A stretch of DNA of 64,000 nt, taken from NCBI GenBank assembly GCA_030512295.1, contig JAULSR010000002.1, positions 5,580,001 through 5,644,000 on the forward strand, written 5' to 3'. Every line of letters begins with the position of its first letter. Within the stretch, counting starts at the first letter, position 1. This DNA is from Bombardia bombarda. Taxonomy: Eukaryota > Ascomycota > Sordariomycetes > Sordariales > Lasiosphaeriaceae. The notes under the pieces were generated by a model. That model was not told the origin of the DNA. It did no database searches and saw only the letters and a program-made list of their open reading frames with translations. The position numbers and the translations under genes are program-made. Positions 56,457-64,000 of the stretch are shown piece by piece.

Positions 56457-57906
56457 TCACTTTTGAGGGGGGTTGTGGGCGAAAGTGACACCCTTCTCGA
56501 TATTGCCCTTGAGACCCTTGATAGCGGCCTCGAGGAGCTTCTGCTCCCTCTCAGTGATGTCACCGAGGACATCAATAGCGCGCTCGGCACCGTTAGGCTG
56601 TGAGATATTTGGTTAGTTTTGATGTCTTCATAGTACGACCACAAACAAATGCGGAGACAGTGGTGGGACTACTTACGCCAAGCTCGATGGGGACCGAGAA
56701 GAAGTCGGTGCCAACCTTGGCCTGGATCTCCTTGCCGCCGGGGATACCGGGCAGGTAGACAAAGCTGGGCTCGACAAGGCCCTTGGCGCCCTTGAGAGCC
56801 TTGAGGAGCTTCTCAGCGAATCTGGAGAGAACACACAAACTGTCAATATAACGGCACAGCTACCCAGTCCAAAAAGCAGAAATCCTACCTGTAACCGGCA
56901 TAAGCCATAGAAAGCGTGGCCGAGCCAAGGCCATCCTTGGCCTTGACCACCTCGTCGCCGCCAAACTGGACGCGGTTGACGAGGGCGTCGTACTTGTCGT
57001 CGGGGATGGTGACGGCGGGGGTGACCTTGCTGAAGAGGGGCACAATGGTCTCGCCCGAGTGGCCGCCGACGACGGGCACCGTCAGCTCCTGGGGGTTGGC
57101 CTTGCCGGCGATCTCGGCCACGAAGGTCTCGGCGCGGACAATGTCGAGCGTGGTGACGCCAAAGAGGCGCTGGGGGTTGAAGACGCCCTTGGCCTTGAGG
57201 ACCTCGGCCGAGATGGGCACCGTCGAGTTGACGGGGTTGGAGATGACGAGGATGAAGGCCTTGGGCGCAACCTCGGCGGCTACCTCGATCAGGCCCTTGA
57301 CGATGCCGGCGTTGATGTTGAAGAGGTCATCGCGGGTCATGCCGGGCTTGCCTGTATAAGGGGTAAGAGGGCAGTTGGTTAGTTGTCCATCTCTTCTTTG
57401 ACTAATAGGTGTGCTCTTGCAAAAACATACGGGGAATGCCAGCGGGGATGACAATGATGTCGGCATCCTTGAAGGCGGCCTTGGCGCCCTCGTTTGCGGG
57501 AAGGTAGCCGGTGGTTTTCTGTCGTCCAACATGTCAGAACATTGTTTCTGCAGTGGTACAGGTCTAAATCTTGTCCCATGTTCACTCACGGCGTTGGAAG
57601 AGATGTGGGACAGATCGGCGGCAACACCGGGGGTGTTAACGACATCGTAGAGGGCGAGCTCGTCAACGAGCGGGGAGAGCTTCAACAGAAGGGACAGCGG
57701 CTGTGGGTAATATCGTCAGCTTTCAATTGCATCACCCATGCACGATACTGGGAACAACATACCTGTCCGATACCGCCTGAGGCGCCGGCAACAACTGTTG
57801 AAGTTGAACCATATTAGAAACTTGATATCCCACTCCTCTCTCTCAAGGTCCATCGATCGGGGGGAGCTGCTTGTCGTGGTTATCTCTGCTTACCGGCTTT
57901 GACCAT
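56457..57906 (-). CDS. NAD-dependent malate dehydrogenase, cytosolic type
   Basis: Interconverts malate and oxaloacetate. Seven exons (57906-57894, 57794-57763, 57700-57590, 57518-57431, 57351-56889, 56821-56677, 56597-56457; 993 nt) give 330 aa. The first exon is only 13 bases and encodes MVKA plus one base. The NAD-binding loop is VVAGASGGIGQ. Substrate arginines sit in AGIPRKPGMTRDDL and the catalytic histidine in VPVVGGHSGETIVPLFS. There is no mitochondrial presequence and no C-terminal SKL (it ends NPPQK), so the cytosolic form is inferred. With seven exons it is the second most intron-rich gene here after las21 (tied with the importin), as is common for fungal MDH genes. Confidence 0.95.
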
Positions 57907-59457
57907 TTTAAAAAGCGGGGGATGGGGGATGGGGGATGGAGGGGTAAATTGGGTAACTGAAGGGAGGTAGTCCGAAGTCAGTTTCTGGAGAGCTATTGCT
58001 GTCGTCGAATAGAAGCAAGCAAGCTAGAGGATGAATAAAAAAGACAAGAGAGGGAGAGAAAGGTCGGGGAGACGGATGTTTCTTACCTAGAGGCAGCAGT
58101 AGCAGAATAAACAAGAGGGCCGAGGCAAAGCAATTGGTGGTGGTGGTTAAGTCGAAGTTGGTTATCACTACAACACGAACCCCGGGAACCCGAGGGAGGA
58201 GGAGGAGCTTGCCTCCCCTACTTATGAAAACACCCCGGTAGCGGGGTAGCACGTTCTTGCCCTCCCTTGCCTGTTTCGTCAGTCAGTCCAGTGCCGTCAA
58301 ACACTGACTGAGGTACTGCAGAACATTCCCTAGCTTGCTTGCTATCCCCCTCCAATTGCCCCGCCACACGCCGCGCCGCGTTCTCCGCGTCCATCTTTGT
58401 CCATCGCTTTCCTTACTGCATGGAAGTCTAATGAAGGAGTGAGGGGGAAGCGAACCTCTCCGAACATAAAAAAATTGAATGACTAGGCTGGTGCATCACA
58501 TCGTTGGCGTCCCATTCGCAAAGAACGGGACTACACAACTCAGTCCAGTGTACCTTACATGCGCCGCGGTCTCTTCTCACTGACAAGTATCGGTTATGTC
58601 ATGGCAAGCCTATTTCATGTGACAGACAAATATGTCGAACAAATCAAGGTCTCCTGCGCAATTTTAGTACCATCTATATTAGGTAACTAGGCCAACACCT
58701 CCACCAAAAAGCCTTACCCCGAACTTGCAAGTGTTGTGTCAGAGAGTGTGCTAGAAAGCACCATTCGAACACATGGATACGAATGGTGGAATGGGCTTTC
58801 CCATCCGAGGTCTCGGGTCGGGATTGGCGAATCGGGCAATCGGGGAACGCCGGGAAATTCACTTGTGATGTCTAACGCATCCGAGCCAGCCCGAAAATGA
58901 TCGACAATGTACGAATAGATAAGGCGGTATCCAGAAGGGGGGAGGCCAGCAGGAGTGGGAGCAGGTCACGATGTTTTCCTGTCTCTTGTCTGTCTGTACG
59001 AATCAGTACACAAAAGCCGCACGCAACCCCTGGCTCTTCTCCTTGCGGAATATTTCACAACCTTCAGCCTACCTAGGCATTATCTGCCTGGGCTCACACG
59101 GAACCGGACCGTTCATGTCCGATAATAGGTAAGATAGGTACGCAATAGTTGGACCTGATAAATCACGCTGCGCATTACAGCCTCTCTGGTTGGTGTTGGT
59201 TTTTTGCTAAAAAAAAAGACGCTGCTGCTGCTTTGGATGGACTGATTGGTTTTCTTTGGATATCAAACGCCGTGACCATTCCTGGATGCAAGACTCGCTC
59301 CTCTCTTTGGCCTACCCATTCCGTTTTTGGCCTAATCCTCCTCCAATCCATACATGCATGCAATGTACCTCTCCATCGAAGCGTTCCCCGGGGCGGGGGG
59401 TTGGGGCTCAGCAGTATAGAGACGTCTTCCTATCCCTAGGGTTCATCATCGTTACCG
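57907..59457. other. 1.5-kb region: malate dehydrogenase promoter and eL28 3' flank
   Basis: No supported gene. A G-run cluster is at 57917-57944 (separate entry), next to the MDH start. The rest is unremarkable. Confidence 0.45.
57917..57944 (+). other. Potential G-quadruplex sequence in the malate dehydrogenase leader
   Basis: Three G5 runs separated by AT and a fourth G4 run after a 5-base loop, on the strand opposite to the mRNA sense. It lies 11-38 bases upstream of the MDH ATG. Formation in vivo is not shown by sequence. Confidence 0.5.
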
Positions 59458-60259
59458 TTAGAGAGTCCACCTCTTGTTCTCAGCGGTGGCAGCGGCGCGC
59501 TTGGCGGCGTTGCCCCTGAGCTTGCGCTCAGGGTCGGCCTTGGGGGCCTTCTGGGAGATGCGGAGGGCGCTGGCGCGAGCGACGGCAGCGTGGCGGAGAT
59601 CGGGGCGGTAGTGGTTCTTGGCGGTCTGGTTGGCGACAGCCTTGAAGGTCCTGGGTTGTTTTCACGACATGTCAGTAAAGAATATCTCGCCAGTCGTGAT
59701 ATCGGATCCAGGAAGTTTGTTCAAACTGACTTTCTGCTGGTCTTGTTGCTACCGTAGGTGACGGTGGAGCGGCCGGCAGCGGGCTTGTTAGCGAAGCCGG
59801 CCTTCTTGGCAATGACCTGGACACCGCCATTCTCGTTGGCAACGACGCCGACAGCCTATAATTCGAATCGTATCAGTCCATATTCCGCCTCGCAGGAGCC
59901 ATATCGTTTCCTCGTTAAGTGATGGTGGTGGTGGTGGCATGTACCTTCTCGTTGATATAACCGGCGTGCTGTTAACCCAACAAACCCTGTTAGCTGTCTG
60001 CCAGATCGTAGATTTTCGTAGATGGCTCGTTTTTGCGTACCGTGCGCGAGTGGATGTTCAACAGGTTGTAGGGATCCCGGGAGAACTGGACATCACCACC
60101 ACGCGAAGACTTTCTCTTAACGAGGAAGGCATTCTGAGAGCCTGGGGAGCCGCGGAGAAATCGTTAGAACCAGACGTAATTTCGAACAATCCGCATGGCA
60201 GCCAGCAACTCACGGGTAATCTCCCAGACCAGGTCAGACGAAGCGTTGATGAACGACAT
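59458..60259 (-). CDS. rpl28: 60S ribosomal protein L28 (eL28)
   Basis: Component of the large cytosolic subunit. Five exons (60259-60214, 60141-60041, 59968-59945, 59855-59731, 59650-59458; 489 nt) give 162 aa. The family N-terminus reads MSFINASSDLVWEITR, followed by NAFLVKRKS and FSRDPYNLLNIHSR. The third exon is just 24 bases (HAGYINEK). The C-terminus is basic (KNHYRPDLRHAAVARASALR). S. cerevisiae lacks eL28, but filamentous fungi and animals have it; yeast RPL28 is an unrelated protein (uL15), so the symbol here follows the metazoan usage. Dense small introns near the 5' end are typical of ribosomal protein genes. Confidence 0.94.
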
Positions 60260-61038
60260 TTTGGCGGTATTTTGGGCGTCGAAAAGAGGCGTTGGGAGTG
60301 AATGTCGTCGGGCAGGTGCACTCTTTCGAATTTCGGATTCAACACCTCGAATTTTTGGCAGGCGAATTGAGCCTTGGATGTGGGCTCGCTTAAGTAACCC
60401 TATACGGCCTAGCGGGCAGTTAGGGGCCTGCTCCACTTCCACTATCATTTTTGCTGAGTCATTAAGGTAGAAAACGCTAGCCAGCGCTATTAGTTTAGTA
60501 GTCTGCCAACGTGTAATGCAGGGTGTGCAAAGAGATCCGTGCGAGATGCCGCGCTTCCGCCAAGTTCGTCATATGAGCGTTACGTATTCCCGAGAGGCCG
60601 GTGAAATGGCCTGGAGAGGCGCAGAGCAGGTGTCTTTTACAGGCCGTCCCGGGCGTCGACCACATCACGGGTGTTATCTGTAACGCGATCACCAGTTCTC
60701 CTGGGCAGCTCAAACGTCACCGCCACACCCGAAAAGAAGGGCAAGTCACCTACCTTGCGTAGTCGTAGTTCTCATGAACTGTCTGGTTAGCCCGTCATAG
60801 TTGCTACCCAAGGTACTTAGCTGCCCTCATTCATTCGACTTCGCTCTTTTATCGCTTCTCTTTCAACCATCACGCAGTCAGTCAGCCAGTCAGTCTGCAT
60901 TGACGGCCGCATCTTATTCAACCACGGCCCACGCCACTCCGGAAAATCGTCCATCCCTCACTCACAGGCCTCCGCTCCGACCTCTTCCCAACCATCCTCT
61001 ATAAACCCCCATCAACCCCCACCACCACCAACCACAAA
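60260..61038. promoter_or_regulatory. Divergent promoter region of eL28 and the UPF0357 gene
   Basis: About 780 bases. TAACCCTA at 60395-60402 resembles the telobox/Tbf1 site found upstream of ribosomal protein genes in many fungi, 136 bases before the eL28 ATG. The right side is pyrimidine-rich leader of the UPF0357 gene. Confidence 0.45.
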
Positions 61039-61455
61039 ATGGCCTACCTCCTCTACACCGTCACCTTCCTCGCCCTCATCCTCGGCACCGCCCTCTACCT
61101 CCTGCGCGCCCGCTGGCTGCCCGCCCTGCAGCAGGCCGTCGCCCGCCTCGAGCTCGAGTCCATGTGGTTCCCCGGCCGCGACTACCTGTACACGCACCTG
61201 CCCAGCACGTTCGCGGGCGATGCCGAGGCCGGCCTGTCGTCGAGCACCTTTGACCTCAGCGGCAACGTGGCCGACGAGGGCGACACGCGCGCCGGGCTCG
61301 ACGACGCCGCCAAGCGCGAGATCCTGCGCATCATGAAGCGCCGCCGCGTGCGCTTCGACGAAGCCCGCCGCGTGTACATGGAGCAGCGGTTCCAGGCCAA
61401 CGGCATCGGCGCCGACGGGAGGCCGAAGGATCCCAAGTTTGTGAGCTTTTCGTGA
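61039..61455 (+). CDS. UPF0357-family small membrane protein (yeast YCL012C-like)
   Basis: Intronless, 138 aa, function unknown. One N-terminal transmembrane helix (LLYTVTFLALILGTALYLLR). The conserved C-terminal part reads GLDDAAKREILRIMKRRRVR, then FDEARRVYMEQRF and NGIGADGRPKDPK, which is diagnostic for UPF0357. The helix is a probable signal anchor. The start is the first ATG in a clean context (cacaaaATGGCC). Convergent with erg3. Confidence 0.9.
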   Translation: MAYLLYTVTFLALILGTALYLLRARWLPALQQAVARLELESMWFPGRDYLYTHLPSTFAGDAEAGLSSSTFDLSGNVADEGDTRAGLDDAAKREILRIMKRRRVRFDEARRVYMEQRFQANGIGADGRPKDPKFVSFS

Positions 61456-61637
61456 TGGGTGGGGGTGATGGTGGTGGGTAGGGAAGGGAAGGGAAGGGAC
61501 ATTGAGATGGGATGGAGATGAGGTCGGGATGAGGCTGGAGGTGAAGGGGATGGGCATTCTTATTACATGATCTACCGACATCGACATCAACCACGAAGTT
61601 TGGGAACGGAGAAGGAGGTTGGAAGGATGGAGGAAAG

Positions 61638-61676
<39 letters not shown>

Positions 61677-62471
61677 ACTTGCGGTCTCAGCGATTTACAC
61701 CATCGCTACGACATAAGCTGTTGTGAATACGCCAGATCCGAAAGCCTCCACCAACAAGGCCCGTTACGGCATCGTCCCATCTTTTATAACACTTTTCTTT
61801 CGTCAAATGGGATATCTCCTACTGTGTGTAGGATTGCACGGCGTTTGGGAGGGGTCAAGGGGCATATCGGAAGTCCCTTGATATTTTGGAGGCAAATGCT
61901 TTTCGTACAAAGCATCATCATCATGTTGTTCATTATCAAGAGCCAGCCAGGGGGCTATTCAATATTTGTATCGGCCCTTCAGCGTATTGATATTTCAAGC
62001 TCTTGCTGCAAGCTTGCGTCAGGAGTTCACACAATACAACATTCATATGTCTGACCAGGACTGTTCAGGAGAAGAGAGAAATAGATGATGGATAAAACAA
62101 TCATATATTCAATTAGCTTCGTCCATTGCTTCGATGGAACGCAACCTATATACAATGACTATTGTTTTATCCCGAGCCAGTCAACTCCGTCGCCGCCATC
62201 CACGGCCCTGATTCTTACTCAAACATTAAAATTATGTAACAGAAAATTATATACAAGTGAAACACCCTCTCTCCTCTATACAATCCTTGCTGCATCTCAT
62301 TAACTGACGCCTCTCCGCCATTCACCATCATGTCGTCATCCTTCTAAGTACTACCTCGGTCCCCACACACGCACGGGGAGACTCTATGTGCATCGCACGG
62401 TGATCCTCTATCAAGAGTCCTACTGCGCTGGCTCGCTCGCGCTAAGCGATTCTGTCGGAACCTCCCTCCCT
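61456..62471. other. Convergent 3' flanks of the UPF0357 gene and erg3
   Basis: About 1 kb with a (GA)n microsatellite at about 61644-61675. No gene. Confidence 0.6.
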
Positions 62472-63614
62472 CTATTGGACCTTCTTGGTCTCGGCCGCGT
62501 CATACTCGCGGTCGTCCTCGCCCTCGACCTCCTTGAGGATCTCCTCCATCACATTGACCTGCTTCTGCCAGTGCTTCTTTGTCATCTTGACCTCCTTCTT
62601 GAACATGTCCTCCTCCGGCGCGCGGTAGCTGCCGCCAATGCGATCCCACAGCGTCGTGAACTGGCCGTAGTTGTAGTTGAAGGCGATATGATGAATACTG
62701 TGGCAGGCAGCGCCATTGATAATGGGGTTATTGGCCACGTACTCGCCGTCGTGGATCATGATGGTCCAGAAGTTGATGAAGACAAACAGGCCGACGTAGA
62801 CGACCTTTTGCAACGGGAAGATGAAGGGGAACAGGTGGTAGGGGAAGCCCTGGGCGTAGCCGTCGAGCGGGTGGAAGGCGTGGCTGGCGTAGGGGGTCGG
62901 CATGATCCACTTGTGGTGCGGCTTGTGCAGGCGCTTGTACACCTTTGGGTTGTGCAGGCCGCGATGGATCCAGTAGATGCAGAAGTCGGTGAAGGCGATA
63001 AAGAGCGGGATCTGGAGGTAGTCGTACCACCTGCCGGGCCCGTCGGCCGTCGTGTCGTAGAGCTGGCTGTAGCCGCGCAGCTCGAGCAGGATGACAGGGA
63101 AGGTCATGGCCGACATGGGCGGCATGGCCGACATGGCCTGCTTGATCTCCATCCAGATTTGGTTCTTGAGAAACTTGGGGTGCTCCATCGTCTTCTTGTC
63201 AAAGATGAAGATGTAGGAGAGGGTCGCAAAGACAAAGTACATGAGGAAACCGAAGAGCCTGTTTGTGTGAAGCCAATTCACAGTCAGCATATTGTCCTAC
63301 AGATAACAATGGAGTGAGGTCCGGGGGATGTGGTGTGGACGACAAAGGGGGGTTACGAACCAGACAATCAGGAACAACGACAAAGATTGGCGTAGGATAT
63401 TGTCTCTGGGCAGCGCGCTCGAGTAGGCAGCCTGCGATGGCTCAAGCGTGATGAATGCCGTCGCGGGCTTGTACTGCCATGACGAAAACGTTTGCGCGGT
63501 GGCGTTCGCTGAGAGCTGGTCGGGATAGTCGTAGGGAGCGGCCCGCGCTGGCAGTGCCCAAGCGTAGATGTAGTCGAACAGGAACTGGTCCGCAATCTCC
63601 AGAGCGATATCCAT
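62472..63614 (-). CDS. erg3: Sterol C5-desaturase ERG3, ergosterol biosynthesis
   Basis: ER di-iron enzyme that introduces the C5 double bond of ergosterol. Two exons (63614-63361 and 63258-62472; 1041 nt) give 346 aa. The three histidine boxes are visible: WIHRGLHNP, LHKPHHKWIMPTPYASHAFH and ACHSIHHIAFNYNYGQ. Hydrophobic helices flank them. The start MDIALEIADQFLFDYIYAWA matches the family; an in-frame ATG 78 bases upstream would add a cysteine-rich extension and is disfavoured. The C-terminus is acidic and ends TKKVQ. Loss or change of Erg3 is known to alter azole response in other fungi; nothing unusual is seen here. Confidence 0.96.
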
Positions 63615-64000
63615 CTTGAATTCCTGCGCGCAGTGCTTGCGAAACGACGGGCAGAGGTGAAAAGACGCCGCGCAAAAAAATCCCACAAACACACAACGTC
63701 TGTTGCTGGAGAGAGGTTCCTTCCTTGGGGGGCGGACGGCGAACGCACAGCCGAATGAGGAGCAGCGGCGGCGGGCAGGGTTATCGAGGACTTTGCCGCC
63801 CTTCCGTGGTTAGACCAGGTAGTGTATCGCAATTTCTTAACCCCCTTATCCACAGGGCAAAAAAAAGAAAGGGTTCCTAGTGATCTGCCAAGCTGCCAAG
63901 AAACCGATTCTCGGCTCCGCTCTAGAGTCCGATACCGACTTCAAAAATATCTGTGAAATCTATCTCAGGTAGGAGGTTAAATAGACAGATGCAAGCCGAG
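63615..64000. promoter_or_regulatory. Upstream region of erg3, to the window edge
   Basis: 386 bases, no ORF of interest; probably the erg3 promoter. Confidence 0.4.

Noticed and set aside
1..64000. Secondary-metabolite or defence gene cluster
   Set aside because: All recognised genes are housekeeping; no PKS, NRPS, terpene cyclase, NLR-type or transposase domain was seen.

Overview
This window is nuclear chromosomal DNA from a filamentous ascomycete (Pezizomycotina). Protein resemblance suggests a Sordariomycete, perhaps Hypocreales, but that placement is inference. The evidence is short introns (about 50-180 bp) with GT..AG ends and CTAAC/CTGAC branch sites, genes on both strands with independent promoters, moderately GC-rich coding DNA, and proteins with clear fungal orthologues. 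There are no prokaryotic operons, CRISPR arrays or insertion sequences.

Layout from left to right: POB3 (FACT subunit, cut by the left edge); a GFA-like zinc protein; an intracellular GH1 beta-glucosidase; a Kap122/importin-13-like karyopherin; aminopeptidase P; a FUN14 mitochondrial protein; a 703-aa disordered protein of unknown function; TIP41; about 2.4 kb of gene-poor DNA with a decayed reading frame; Aurora kinase; ATP23; glutamate 5-kinase; NIP7; a NIPA-type magnesium transporter; a 515-aa protein of unknown function; a ferroportin-family transporter; NOP4 and condensin subunit CND3 (head to head); LAS21/GPI7 (with a one-base frame break); a DUF2423 nucleolar protein; a Siz/PIAS SUMO ligase; TRAPP subunit TRS33; cytosolic malate dehydrogenase; ribosomal protein eL28; a UPF0357 protein; and ERG3 sterol C5-desaturase.

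The genes are ordinary core metabolism and cell biology, not a cluster. Some share themes: mitosis and chromatin (Aurora, CND3, POB3, SUMO ligase), ribosome assembly (NOP4, NIP7, DUF2423, eL28), mitochondria (ATP23, FUN14) and trafficking or GPI anchors (TRS33, LAS21). Many adjacent pairs are divergent and could share promoters.

I found no multi-gene novel system. The best leads are local: a CND3 intron holding three perfect 26-bp repeats, each with a branch-site sequence; a TIP41 upstream ORF whose stop overlaps the main start; two probable GC-AG introns (LAS21, ferroportin); an 8-base homopolymer that breaks the LAS21 frame; internal duplications in two proteins of unknown function; and a Pol III/tRNA-like element. 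Splice sites were inferred by eye from consensus and reading-frame continuity; exon sums that come out divisible by three support most models.
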